Positions 1 to 7,679 of a DNA stretch of 38,907 nucleotides are shown here, in pieces. The DNA is from an uncultured Lachnospiraceae bacterium. Its GTDB lineage: Bacteria > Bacillota > Clostridia > Lachnospirales > Lachnospiraceae. The notes under the pieces are model-generated. The model saw only the letters and a list, made by a program, of their open reading frames with translations. It was not told where the DNA came from and did no database searches. Within the stretch, counting starts at the first letter, position 1, and each line of letters begins with the position of its first letter. A program made the position numbers and the translations under genes. The stretch covers positions 1-38,907 of the forward strand of contig CAKRPS010000023.1 of assembly GCA_934385475.1 (NCBI GenBank). Reading direction: 5' to 3'.

Positions 1-120
1 TCCCCTATGGCGGTTAGTATCGGCATGAGAAATGATCTTTTACCGATCGGTTTTGCAATTCACAATGAAGAAAGAGAAATTGGTGAGAGATGGGTCAGAA
101 GGAAACAATTGTTGATTTAT
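1..120 (+). CDS. C-terminal end of an unidentified upstream gene (partial)
   Basis: Reading frame 1 is open from the left edge to a TAA at 118-120, giving 39 residues that end in RRKQLLIY. The composition looks like protein (a GFAIHNEER stretch followed by a basic tail). The next gene starts inside it at 90, a 31-nt overlap typical of translationally coupled genes. The start lies outside the window and no domain can be recognised in so short a piece. It could be a chance open frame, so confidence is modest. Confidence 0.4.
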
Positions 121-920
121 TAAAAACAAATGGGACCATGACACAGCTTGCCTTGGCTGAGGCCATCTATGGTGACAAGAATCATGGACCGAATATTTAT
201 AGTGCCCTGATGGGGCTTGTTAATAGTGGCGCTGTTTTAAGAACAGGAAGTCAGCCGGCATATTATTCGCTGTCTGGTGCTGACATTGTGATTCCTGAAA
301 AGGTAACGCAGCCTAAAAAGGGAGTCAGGGATGTTTCCGGCGATGAGATAACAAATGAGACTATTGAAGAAACCGGTCGAATAGTTGCAGAAACAGATAA
401 CTATGGTCCTGAAATGGAAATGATCACAAGGTGTCTTCATAAGTTCCCGGATAACACTGACCCAGATGTGGTTGCTATGAAGGTGGGGCTGATTGATATA
501 ACAAACTCGACTCATCTGTCACAGCATAAAAGCAAAATCAGTATGGTGGAGCTTTCAAGCATAATTGCATCTATTCCTGATATCGATGCAAGGATTAAGG
601 CTGGTGATCCTGAAGTGGTGAATCTGATAGCAAGGAGCAATGGAAAAATAAATCTGTTCTCTTTTGCTTCGAAGTATTGCTGTTACCACAACAGAAACCT
701 TTATGAGCGTGACGATTATTCAATTTTAGATACGGTGTTGAAGGATTACCTGCCTCGGTATTTTGGCGATGTTACCAGGAACCAGATCCAGAGATGGCAG
801 GATAGCTTTAATTACAAAGCATACAACGACTACATTACCAGAAAACTTGATGAGCTTGGTATTACTGTTGAGTTCAGAAAAAGGAAGTTTGATTTGTTTG
901 TATGGTACAAAAATAGATAG
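90..920 (+). CDS. Hypothetical protein with N-terminal winged-helix domain
   Basis: The protein is 276 aa. Residues 1-60 look like a winged helix-turn-helix: a helix starting KETIVDLLKTNG, a TMTQLALAEAIYG recognition-type segment, then a wing ending in PAYYSL. A charged linker follows at about 70-105. The C-terminal 170 residues are mostly helical and contain FSFASKYCCYHN followed by YSILDTVLKDYLP. I have the impression of seeing similar motifs in proteins next to restriction and abortive-infection genes, but I cannot name the family. No catalytic motif is evident. The gene is AT-richer than the operons downstream and lies 17 nt before the next gene, so the two are probably co-transcribed. 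A DNA-binding role follows only from the wHTH. The start at 90 has a weak ribosome site (GGTGAG). Confidence 0.75.
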   Translation: MGQKETIVDLLKTNGTMTQLALAEAIYGDKNHGPNIYSALMGLVNSGAVLRTGSQPAYYSLSGADIVIPEKVTQPKKGVRDVSGDEITNETIEETGRIVAETDNYGPEMEMITRCLHKFPDNTDPDVVAMKVGLIDITNSTHLSQHKSKISMVELSSIIASIPDIDARIKAGDPEVVNLIARSNGKINLFSFASKYCCYHNRNLYERDDYSILDTVLKDYLPRYFGDVTRNQIQRWQDSFNYKAYNDYITRKLDELGITVEFRKRKFDLFVWYKNR

Positions 921-937
921 GAAGGCGGGGTGATGGT

Positions 938-1792
938 ATGGCTAAGCTGTTAAATAAGAAAGTAAAACACTTCGGTAAGTTTGGAGTGGGTACAGTAATA
1001 GAGCAGGATGATACAAGCATTACAGTTGAGTTCCCGGCAAAGACATGTAAATTTCAGTATCCAGCTGCTTTTGAAAAGTTCTTAACCGCAGAGGATAAAG
1101 ATGTGGCGGATGCTATTTCTGTCGAATTAAAAGCGGCCAAGGATGCAGAGGAGGTTGCTAAGGCAGCGGAAGCTGCAAAGAAAGCTGCTGAGGAGCAGGC
1201 AAAACTCGAAGCGCTAAAAGCACAAGCGTCTTCATCAGGAAAGAAAGTAAGCACATCAAAGGCTTATAAATCTGTGCAGCGTGTGGCTGGTCAGGCGCTG
1301 ACTTATCTTGTTTTCCAGGGAGATACCTATAACGAAGAGAGAACAGGACAGTTTATTTGGGCCCCGAAGTTTACAAAGGATGGAAGAACCATGCATCATT
1401 GGGACCGCCTTATGGATGTTAGAGAAGGTGATGTGATATTTCACTGTTCTGACGGATACATTCAGGCGATAAGCAGAGTAAAAGCACCGTTTGAAGATAG
1501 TGCTAGACCAGACCTTGCGACAGGGGATTGGACAAACTGGGAGAAGGATGGTCGCAGGGTGGATTGCGATTACCACGTACTTAAAACTCCGTTAAAGCAT
1601 GGTGCCTACAAAGAGAAGATTCTCGAATACTGTAATGTAAAATATGCACCATTTGATAAAGACGGTAATGGAAATATGGGATATTTCTACGACCTAAATC
1701 AAAGCTTGGCGGCCTTCTTTATACGGGAGATTGCTAAGAAAAATCCGGACGTATTAAATCTGGATTTCTTAAAATTCTTACTTACAAAATGA
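938..1792 (+). CDS. Tudor-like plus EVE/PUA-like domain protein
   Basis: The protein is 284 aa in three parts. Residues 1-50 form a small beta-barrel-like domain with KHFGKFGVGTVIEQDD and ITVEFPAK, resembling the SH3/Tudor-like modules found on UvrD-type helicases and other clostridial proteins. Residues 55-105 are an Ala/Lys/Glu-rich coiled coil. Residues 110-284 contain FIWAPK, HHWDRLMDVREGDVIFH and GYIQAISRV. That pattern of a tryptophan-rich opening, REGDVIFH and IxAISRV is what EVE/PUA-like readers of modified bases look like in McrB-type restriction proteins. It sits between a wHTH protein and a NUDIX hydrolase, 8 nt before the latter. Family knowledge suggests binding of modified nucleic acid; that is inference. 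No nuclease or NTPase domain is present, so any effector would be encoded upstream of the window. Confidence 0.65.
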   Translation: MAKLLNKKVKHFGKFGVGTVIEQDDTSITVEFPAKTCKFQYPAAFEKFLTAEDKDVADAISVELKAAKDAEEVAKAAEAAKKAAEEQAKLEALKAQASSSGKKVSTSKAYKSVQRVAGQALTYLVFQGDTYNEERTGQFIWAPKFTKDGRTMHHWDRLMDVREGDVIFHCSDGYIQAISRVKAPFEDSARPDLATGDWTNWEKDGRRVDCDYHVLKTPLKHGAYKEKILEYCNVKYAPFDKDGNGNMGYFYDLNQSLAAFFIREIAKKNPDVLNLDFLKFLLTK

Positions 1793-1799
1793 GGCAGAT

Positions 1800-2201
1800 A
1801 TGAAGACTGTTAGAGTTGTTGCTGCGGTGATCTGTGATTCCATTCAGGAAAAGAAGCAGATATTTGCTACGGCTAGAGGATACGGAGAGTTCAAGGGTCA
1901 GTGGGAGTTCCCAGGTGGAAAGATTGAAGAAGGAGAAACACCACAGCAGGCCCTGGTAAGAGAAATAAAAGAAGAGTTGGAAGCTACTATTTCAGTGGGT
2001 GAATTGATCGACACCATAGAATATGACTACCCGACATTCCATTTGTCGATGGATTGCTTCTGGTGTGAGGTTGTAGAAGGTGAGTTGAAGCTCCTGGAAG
2101 CCGAGGCCGCCAAGTGGCTGACGAAGGACAGCCTTTATAATGTTCGGTGGCTGCCTGCTGATATAACACTTGTTGAGAAGATAAAAACGGGAATGCAATG
2201 A
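1800..2201 (+). CDS. NUDIX hydrolase, MutT-like nucleoside triphosphate pyrophosphohydrolase
   Basis: This 133-aa protein carries a complete Nudix box at residues 39-61: GGKIEEGETPQQALVREIKE followed by ELEA, with the Glu pairs that bind metal. Upstream it has GQWEFPGGK, typical of the MutT branch that hydrolyses (d)NTPs, including oxidised ones, to the monophosphate and pyrophosphate. The length is normal for MutT (about 130 aa). The gene begins 8 nt after the EVE-like gene and is probably in the same transcript. MutT-like genes also occur beside restriction and helicase systems, so it could be a nucleotide-pool partner of the preceding genes rather than the housekeeping MutT. The substrate cannot be read from the sequence. 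Confidence 0.88.
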   Translation: MKTVRVVAAVICDSIQEKKQIFATARGYGEFKGQWEFPGGKIEEGETPQQALVREIKEELEATISVGELIDTIEYDYPTFHLSMDCFWCEVVEGELKLLEAEAAKWLTKDSLYNVRWLPADITLVEKIKTGMQ

Positions 2202-2238
2202 TGATATTTATTTCAGTAGAGCAGGCCATCCAGTAGAG

Positions 2239-2526
2239 ATGTTTATCTGCATGTATAATAGTTTTAACGATTTGTTTGGTGATTGGTTTTATTTGTTGGC
2301 AGACAGGAGTAAAAGAGCTTTTGAGATATCAAAGTTTCATGCAGCCCAGCTTTTTGTGAAGGAACGACCTGTTTTGCAAAATATTACTCCAGAAGAAATG
2401 AATAGTCCCTTCATCGAAAGGGACGGTGTGTTTTACTTAAACCTAGATGCTAAAACAAATGGGATTCCTTTATCAATAGTAAGGCATACTGCATTGAGAA
2501 GAGTCGAAGTCGCTACGGAAGAGTAG
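2239..2526 (+). CDS. Small hypothetical protein, possibly a gene remnant
   Basis: This 95-aa ORF has no recognised domain. The N-terminus is aromatic-rich (FNDLFGDWFYLLADR) and the middle reads FVKERPVLQNITPEE. No good ribosome site precedes the ATG. The ORF ends seven nucleotides before the chimeric scar at 2533. It lies in the AT-rich left segment, immediately before clear pseudogene material, so it may itself be a truncated fragment. Confidence 0.35.
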   Translation: MFICMYNSFNDLFGDWFYLLADRSKRAFEISKFHAAQLFVKERPVLQNITPEEMNSPFIERDGVFYLNLDAKTNGIPLSIVRHTALRRVEVATEE

Positions 2527-2622
2527 TTTAAGGTGGGTGCAAAAACGGAGCAATCGTTAAAGGGTACGTGGACCAGTTTCTGCGTAATCCCACGTATATA
2601 TAGTAGACTTCTAGTACTATCG

Positions 2623-2880
2623 GGCCATGTGGAGACTGTATGCCTTTTGTCCAAACTTCATGAAGCGAAGCATCATGTGAATGTAACACTGGATATGGAC
2701 GAGTTAGATTTGACATCTGCGGAGAGTAAGGCAACGTATGAGGAAATCAAGACATATGTGGCTGAGCGTAATGATGGTATGAAAGTTTCAAATCTGTATA
2801 TTGCACAGGTTAAGGCTAAGTATGGAATTATAGAGCGTGAGAATTACAATAAACCTAAATCTGATGAAGCCGGACAGCCT
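2623..2880 (+). pseudogene. Remnant of RlmD/RumA-type 23S rRNA (uracil-C5) methyltransferase, C-terminal tail
   Basis: The translation begins with GHVETVCLLSKL, which matches the end of RlmD-type methyltransferases (HVETVxLLS). It continues with LDMDELDLTSAESKATYEEI, then KVSNLYIAQVKAKYGIIER and NYNKPKS, the C-terminal extension common on clostridial RlmD proteins. The SAM-binding Rossmann domain and catalytic Cys are absent, so this is only a tail. It is fused in frame on the left to about 30 unrelated residues and on the right to a DJ-1/PfpI fragment. The whole 180-codon frame from 2533 is therefore a chimera rather than a natural protein. As background knowledge, the 3' end of rumA/rlmD is a known integration target for some Firmicutes integrative elements, which could explain the orphan tail. 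Confidence 0.7.
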
Positions 2881-3075
2881 AAGTACTGGGTGGTGTCCGT
2901 TTCTGACAAGATACAATGGTGTCGACAGGCGAGATGGGTAAGGGATGGAAAGATTTATACATCCGCAGGTGTTTCGGCCGGAATGGACATGTCGCTTGGA
3001 TTTATCGGAGATTTGTATGGAATGGAGCAGGCAGAGCAGATCGCGCAGGATATCGAATATATTTGGAATAAATAA
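2881..3075 (+). pseudogene. Remnant of DJ-1/PfpI family protein, C-terminal part
   Basis: The residues after the RlmD tail read YWVVSVSDKIQWCRQARWV, then GKIYTSAGVSAGMDMSLGFI and YGMEQAEQIAQDIEYIWNK, and stop. This is the C-terminal third of a clostridial DJ-1/PfpI (ThiJ-like) protein: the ARWV, TSAGVSAGMDM and EYIW signatures are distinctive. The nucleophile-elbow cysteine and the N-terminal Rossmann half are missing, and the usual end after EYIWNK is also cut. There is no start codon of its own; it is read through from the RlmD tail. It is probably non-functional. Confidence 0.7.
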
Positions 3076-3143
3076 GAAAAGTATCGTAAGGCAGCACAAA
3101 ATGTGATACACTGTTGAAAGAATAAAGCAGTAGGGACGTATAG

Positions 3144-3857
3144 ATGAAAAAGACGATAATTGTGATGCCGGTAGCGAATGAAGAAAGTACCATGGGGCAG
3201 ATTCTGGATGAAATTCTAGGGCTGCCCTATGACAATTTATATATCTATCCGGTGATAGACAGCTATTCTAAGGATCGGACAGAGGAGATCATCAGGCAGA
3301 AGGCGCAGATGGACAGCCGCGTCAAATGTATTTACTATGAGAATTCGACGGGAGTGATCAGTTGCTATCTGGAAGGCTTCCGCCAGGCGCTTGCTGACGG
3401 AGCGGAGCAGATATTGGAAATGGATGGCGGTGGCAGTCACCTTCCCGTAGAGATTCCACAGTTTCTGGAGGCACTTGACCGGGGATATGAATGTGTGTGG
3501 GGCTCACGCTTTATGGAAGGAGGCTCCATGAAGCACCAGCCGTTGTACCGCAGGATTCTGAGCAGAGGGGGAACGTTTCTTGCCAATCTGGTAGTGGGTA
3601 CGAGACTGAAGGATATGACAAGCGGTTTTGAGGCGTTCCGACGGGATGTGCTGGAAAATATGCGACTTGAGAATTTTATGTCAACCGGACATATGTATCA
3701 GACGGAGATGCGTTTTTACTGTAGGAATCGAAAGACAATAGAAGTACCGATACACTATGTGGGAACGGCGTCCAGTCTCAAGGGCAGTTCCGTGACGGAA
3801 GCGCTGCGGATTCTATTCCGTCTTAGAAAGAATGAGAAACAAATATGGAGAACGTGA
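3144..3857 (+). CDS. Family 2 glycosyltransferase, dolichol-phosphate-mannose synthase-like
   Basis: This 237-aa soluble GT-A enzyme opens with KKTIIVMPVANEES, the nucleotide-sugar binding strand of DPM1-like family 2 transferases. The metal-binding region reads EMDGGGSH, where most relatives have MDADxSH, so the second acidic position is altered. SRFMEGG and KDMTSGFEAFRRDVL are further DPM1-subfamily signatures. There is no C-terminal membrane pair, unlike the GtrB type. These enzymes move a sugar from a nucleotide donor to a polyprenyl phosphate at the inner membrane face. The gene overlaps the next by 13 nt, and a GT-C-like membrane protein follows, which would be the natural user of a lipid-linked sugar. 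A ribosome site (TAGGGA) precedes the ATG. Confidence 0.85.
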   Translation: MKKTIIVMPVANEESTMGQILDEILGLPYDNLYIYPVIDSYSKDRTEEIIRQKAQMDSRVKCIYYENSTGVISCYLEGFRQALADGAEQILEMDGGGSHLPVEIPQFLEALDRGYECVWGSRFMEGGSMKHQPLYRRILSRGGTFLANLVVGTRLKDMTSGFEAFRRDVLENMRLENFMSTGHMYQTEMRFYCRNRKTIEVPIHYVGTASSLKGSSVTEALRILFRLRKNEKQIWRT

Positions 3858-5065
3858 AATATCTGATTTTGGGTGCGGGTCCTGCCGGACTTACTTTTGC
3901 CAGTCGGCTGAAGCAGTTGGGGGAGGACTCTTTTGCAGTTCTGGAAAAGGAAAACGAGGCGGGAGGACTGTGCCGGTCAGTCATGGTGGACGGCAGCCCG
4001 TTTGATATCGGAGGCGGACATTTCTTGGATACACGAAGACCGTTGGTGAACGAGTTTCTTTTCCGGTTTATGCCACGGGAAGAGTGGGAGCTGTTTGAGC
4101 GGGACAGCCGGATATTGATTGAAAATCTGGAAATCGGACATCCGCTGGAAGCAAATATCTGGCAGCTTGCAGGAGAACAGCAGGAGGAGATTCTGGCATC
4201 CATTGCAGAGGCGGGCTGTAACAGTGGACGGGAAATGCCGGTCAGATTTAAAGTATGGATCGTCTGGAAGCTGGGAGAAAAGATTGCGGAAATGTACATG
4301 CTCCCATATAACCGCAAAATGTTCTGTGATGAGCTGGACGAGCTTGGAACCTACTGGCTTGAGAAACTGCCGAGTGTGAGCTATGAGGAGACACTAAGAT
4401 CGTGCCGGATGCGTAAGGCATATGGAAAGCAGCCTGGACATGCCACTTTTTATTATCCGAAAAAATACGGATATGGTGAGGTTTGGCTGCGGATGGCAGC
4501 AGAACTGGGAGATCATATAAGATATCGGGCGAACGTGCAGGAGCTGGATGTGGACAGGCGATGCGTGCGGACGGCAGATGGGAGTTGTATAAGGGCTGAG
4601 AAAATCATTTCTACGATTCCGTGGGGAAGTTTTTCAAAAATCCGCGGAATGGATGAGGAGCTGCGTAGACTGATCGCTTCCTTGAAACACAGTGCTGTGG
4701 AAACCCGGTATGTAAAGGAAAATCTGGATACGGAGGCACAATGGCTTTACATTCCAGATGAGGATAAGCCGTACCACAGGATTCTGGTGCGTCATAATTT
4801 TTGCACAGGCAGCCGGGGATATTGGCTGGAGACACGCAAAGAGCGTGTGCCGATGTATACGGAGACGACGGATTTTGCCTATATGAATGAGTATGCCTAT
4901 CCGATGAATACGATCGGTAAGGTGGAGGCAATGCAGAAAATACTGGCCTTTTGCCGGGAGAAGGGAATCTACGGCCTGGGAAGATGGGGAGAACATTCCC
5001 ACTATAATTCAGATGTGGTTGTAGAAGCAGCCATGAAATTTGCGGAGATGTGGTGTGAAAAATAG
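3845..5065 (+). CDS. FAD-dependent oxidoreductase, amine oxidase / UDP-galactopyranose mutase-like
   Basis: The protein is 406 aa. An N-terminal dinucleotide-binding fold is explicit: YLILGAGPAGLTFASRL, then LEKENEAGGLCRS, and GGGHFLDTRRP, the motif order of NAD(P)-binding Rossmann/amine-oxidase proteins that bind FAD. Later KIISTIPW resembles the substrate-site strand of protoporphyrinogen-oxidase and UDP-galactopyranose-mutase relatives. Length and layout match the many FAD proteins in polysaccharide and glycolipid loci. It overlaps the GT2 gene by 13 nt and is followed 39 nt later by a membrane transferase, so the three are probably one transcript. A sugar-modifying or isomerising role on a nucleotide or lipid-linked sugar is likely but the substrate is unknown. 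Confidence 0.75.
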   Translation: MENVKYLILGAGPAGLTFASRLKQLGEDSFAVLEKENEAGGLCRSVMVDGSPFDIGGGHFLDTRRPLVNEFLFRFMPREEWELFERDSRILIENLEIGHPLEANIWQLAGEQQEEILASIAEAGCNSGREMPVRFKVWIVWKLGEKIAEMYMLPYNRKMFCDELDELGTYWLEKLPSVSYEETLRSCRMRKAYGKQPGHATFYYPKKYGYGEVWLRMAAELGDHIRYRANVQELDVDRRCVRTADGSCIRAEKIISTIPWGSFSKIRGMDEELRRLIASLKHSAVETRYVKENLDTEAQWLYIPDEDKPYHRILVRHNFCTGSRGYWLETRKERVPMYTETTDFAYMNEYAYPMNTIGKVEAMQKILAFCREKGIYGLGRWGEHSHYNSDVVVEAAMKFAEMWCEK

Positions 5066-5104
5066 CATTGATAGGTCGCTTTTTGCGTAGAAATGAGGAT
5101 TCAT

Positions 5105-7234
5105 ATGAAAAAGAATAACTGGATGAGAAAAGTAATCTATAGCGGTGTGGGAATCGTCTTTTTTGCACTGGTGATGGCTGTGTTGCTTCACACGGCGCAG
5201 AATGGCGTGGCGACAACGGAGATCCTGCCGACGATCAATCCGGACCCGGTTTATGTTGTGTGTGAAAGTGGGGAAGAACTGCAGGTAGAACTGACGGCAA
5301 AGGAGGACTTTTCCATCAGCGGCTTTCAGCTTCTTCTGGTCAATGTTTCCGAGGAGAGCAGCGGAACTTTGCGCATTGCGCTGACGGATTCTGAGGCGAA
5401 TCTTATGCTGATGCAGACAGTTCCGGTAGGACAGAAATATCAGCTTTCCCTTCTGGCGGATTCCAGTGAACCTTATTTTATGCAGGTGCCGGAAGGCTGG
5501 GGAGAAGATCTGCCATTTGAGGAAACGGTATGGCAGAACGGAGAGGTTCTTCCGGTCGGAATTTCACTTGGAATTTTGCAGGTGGAGCCTACAGCAGTCA
5601 CCTATGGAGATATCTTTTATTATTCGGTTCCTGCAAGTATTCTTTTGCTTGTGGTGCTCCTGTTACTGATATGGGTCGGAAAAGAAAAGCTGCTTTCGGT
5701 TCTGCACAGGCTTCCGGTGGATACCTGCATCCGAAAATATGGAAATGACGTTTTTCTTGTACTCTTATTTGCGGCAATCTGTATCAGCATTTATTCAAGG
5801 GCTTATCTGAATGCGATTTATATATCAGCAGATTCAACCGGCTATATGCGGGAGGCAGTGAATCTGGTACAGGGCAACGGCTTTTCCTACGATGGACTGG
5901 CAGGGTACCGTTCCTGGTTTGCAAACTGGCCGGTTCTGTATCCGGCAATGATCGCGTTTGTAATGGTGGTGACAAAGGTCAATGCCTATCTGGCTTCCAA
6001 GCTGCTCACAATGGTACTGGTTGGACTGATCCTGATTGTTCTGCGGGTCGTATTCCGAAAAGAAGCCTGGATCTATGCACTTTGTCTTACCAATATCGGT
6101 TTCCTGAATCTGTGCTATTACACCTGGAGCGAGATTCCGTTCATGCTGTTTTTGCTGTGCTATGGACTGGTGCTCGCAAGGATCGTGGGAGAGACGGAAA
6201 GTTCTCTGAAATGGTATCTGCTCCTTGGAGCTATGGGACTTGGCTGCTTTCTGACCAGATACTATGGAGCCTATGTCTTTATCGTGACAGGGCTTTACGT
6301 GCTGCTTTTCTTTGTGGATTTCTGCCGGAAAAAGGAAAAAAGATATCTGATGGGTGCACTAAAGCTTGGAATCACGACACTGGTGTCAGGAATCCTGAGC
6401 GTGGCCTATCTGTTGCTTAACAAGAAGATGAACGGTATGGCGTCCGGAGTCAGCAGAACAATGTGGTGGGATGACTATCAGACGCTGACAAATGACTTGA
6501 TCGAAACGTTGATCACGGAGTTTTTCAATGTCTTTTCTATACAGATACCGGAGTTTTTGGAAAACTACCCATACAGTCTCAAGGTGTTTGTTGTATTGCT
6601 GATCCTTGTTGGTGTTGCGCTGATCGTGATACGATATGGCAGACATTTTTCGAGGGAGTCGGTACTGATCACGATGGCGGTGTCCTATGAGATCATTTTT
6701 ATCGGAATACGGTATGTGTCTTCCATGGATACCTTTTATTTCCGATTCTTTGAACCGGCGACTTTCTTATTGTGCATCGGAATACTGGGGCTGCTGATAC
6801 CGCAGCTGCGGGAAAAGAAGGCTTTGCGCTATCTGGGAGGAACGGTCACGATGCTGGTGGTGCTTTCCGTTACGGCACTGTATGAAAATGGTGCGCTGAA
6901 GACAGATAACTGTTACTATGAGGCAATGGCAGAGCAGTGGGATCAGGCCTATGCAGAGCTTCCGACAAGGTCTGTAGTGATCTTCAACGATATTGATTTC
7001 CGTTCCTCATGGTACCGTCCGGATATCGTGGAGGGAACGATCACACCGGCCGATACGAAGGAGAGCATCAAGGCCACCTATTATGGATCTGATTATCTGT
7101 GCATACGGGCGGAATTTGCGCAGACGATGCTTGAGTCTGGTGAGTACGAAGAACAGGTAAGTGACTGGCTGAGACAGGGCTTAGAAGAGGTAAAAGAAGG
7201 AAATGCCTACGTGGTACTGCCTCTGACAGAATAA
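5105..7234 (+). CDS. Large multi-pass membrane protein, GT-C (ArnT/PMT-like) glycosyltransferase
   Basis: The protein is 709 aa. An in-frame ATG at 5093 overlaps the ribosome site GAGG, so the start at 5105 is preferred. There is one membrane segment at about 10-30. An extracytoplasmic beta-rich domain spans about 35-175. About ten hydrophobic segments run from 176 to 605, and a soluble C-terminal tail follows. The first loop after the second segment contains ISADSTGYMREAVNLVQGNG, with an acidic residue in the place where PMT/ArnT-type GT-C enzymes have the catalytic Asp/Glu. SYDGLAGYRSWFANWPVLYP also fits that family. GT-C enzymes use polyprenyl-phosphate sugars, which fits the DPM1-like gene two places upstream. 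The acceptor is unknown. A strong terminator follows 22 nt after the stop. Confidence 0.75.
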   Translation: MKKNNWMRKVIYSGVGIVFFALVMAVLLHTAQNGVATTEILPTINPDPVYVVCESGEELQVELTAKEDFSISGFQLLLVNVSEESSGTLRIALTDSEANLMLMQTVPVGQKYQLSLLADSSEPYFMQVPEGWGEDLPFEETVWQNGEVLPVGISLGILQVEPTAVTYGDIFYYSVPASILLLVVLLLLIWVGKEKLLSVLHRLPVDTCIRKYGNDVFLVLLFAAICISIYSRAYLNAIYISADSTGYMREAVNLVQGNGFSYDGLAGYRSWFANWPVLYPAMIAFVMVVTKVNAYLASKLLTMVLVGLILIVLRVVFRKEAWIYALCLTNIGFLNLCYYTWSEIPFMLFLLCYGLVLARIVGETESSLKWYLLLGAMGLGCFLTRYYGAYVFIVTGLYVLLFFVDFCRKKEKRYLMGALKLGITTLVSGILSVAYLLLNKKMNGMASGVSRTMWWDDYQTLTNDLIETLITEFFNVFSIQIPEFLENYPYSLKVFVVLLILVGVALIVIRYGRHFSRESVLITMAVSYEIIFIGIRYVSSMDTFYFRFFEPATFLLCIGILGLLIPQLREKKALRYLGGTVTMLVVLSVTALYENGALKTDNCYYEAMAEQWDQAYAELPTRSVVIFNDIDFRSSWYRPDIVEGTITPADTKESIKATYYGSDYLCIRAEFAQTMLESGEYEEQVSDWLRQGLEEVKEGNAYVVLPLTE

Positions 7235-7255
7235 AAAAGTTATACATTTTTTATG

Positions 7256-7291
7256 AACAGGACACACTGCTGTCCTGTTTGTTTTGTTTTC
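7256..7291 (+). terminator. Intrinsic terminator ending the 3144-7234 transcript
   Basis: A perfect 9-bp stem AACAGGACA / TGTCCTGTT (7256-7264 and 7271-7279) closes a 6-nt loop. It is followed by TGTTTTGTTTT. It lies 22 nt after the stop of the membrane transferase. Confidence 0.88.
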
Positions 7292-7579
7292 ATGTCTATT
7301 GAAAACCGGCAGATCGTATCTTTCCGGTATTATGCACCGGAGAAGGACAGCGTCCGCAGGGTTGAGCCGTACTATCTGATCTTTAAGTGGTCGAGCTGGT
7401 ATTTGTGGGGATTCTGTCTGGAGAGAGAGGATTTCAGACTGTTTAAGTTGAACAGGATGGATCAGCTTATCAGGTTAAAAGAGCACTTTGCACAGAGGGA
7501 GGTGCTGGAGCCTGTTTCGGTGAGAGAAGAGCTCCTGAGAATTGCAACAAGTATGAAGGCGAAGTACGAAGCACATTAA
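7292..7579 (+). pseudogene. Remnant of a WYL-domain (YafY-type) transcriptional regulator
   Basis: The translation contains IENRQIVSFRYYAPE, RRVEPYYLIFKWSSWYLWGF and DFRLFKLNRMDQL. This is the core of a WYL ligand-sensing domain, including the WYL-type core in SWYLWG and the arginine-rich FRLFKLNR strand. The N-terminal helix-turn-helix of these 300-aa regulators is absent, and so is the usual C-terminal extension. The open frame starts with an ATG inside the terminator hairpin at 7253, which is not a credible start. The left end abuts the terminator and the right end lies 9 nt before a MITE-like repeat, so both ends look like recombination breakpoints. Confidence 0.75.
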
Positions 7580-7587
7580 CTAATAGA

Positions 7588-7647
7588 CAATTGCGAAACT
7601 AAAAAATTATGATGGAAGAGAGCAAAGACTTATGAGTTTTGCAATTG
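7588..7647. repeat. 60-bp MITE-like element with terminal inverted repeats
   Basis: The left end CAATTGCGAAACT (7588-7600) and right end AGTTTTGCAATTG (7635-7647) are inverted repeats with one mismatch. The interior is AT-rich. The right half, GACTTATGAGTTTTGCAATTGCC, is nearly identical to 32116-32138. The left half matches 21276-21307. It encodes nothing. It supplies a misleading in-frame ATG at 7632 for the next gene. Confidence 0.75.
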
Positions 7648-7679
7648 CCTGCACTAAGAAGACAGGAGAGGAGAAGCGT

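Noticed and set aside
2533..3075. A single real protein of 180 aa
   Set aside because: It is composed of two unrelated family tails plus about 30 unmatched residues, so it was annotated as two remnants.
3084..3112. Promoter before the GT2 gene (TCGTAA and TGATACACT)
   Set aside because: The -10 is acceptable but the -35 is too poor to call.
4611..5216. 201-codon minus-strand frame over the FAD oxidoreductase end
   Set aside because: No ribosome site, low-complexity Ser/Pro/Arg translation and complete overlap with a well-supported gene.
7632..7679. Upstream ATG of the TIGR04076 gene
   Set aside because: It lies in the inverted-repeat end of the MITE and lacks a ribosome site; ATG 7680 has a strong one.
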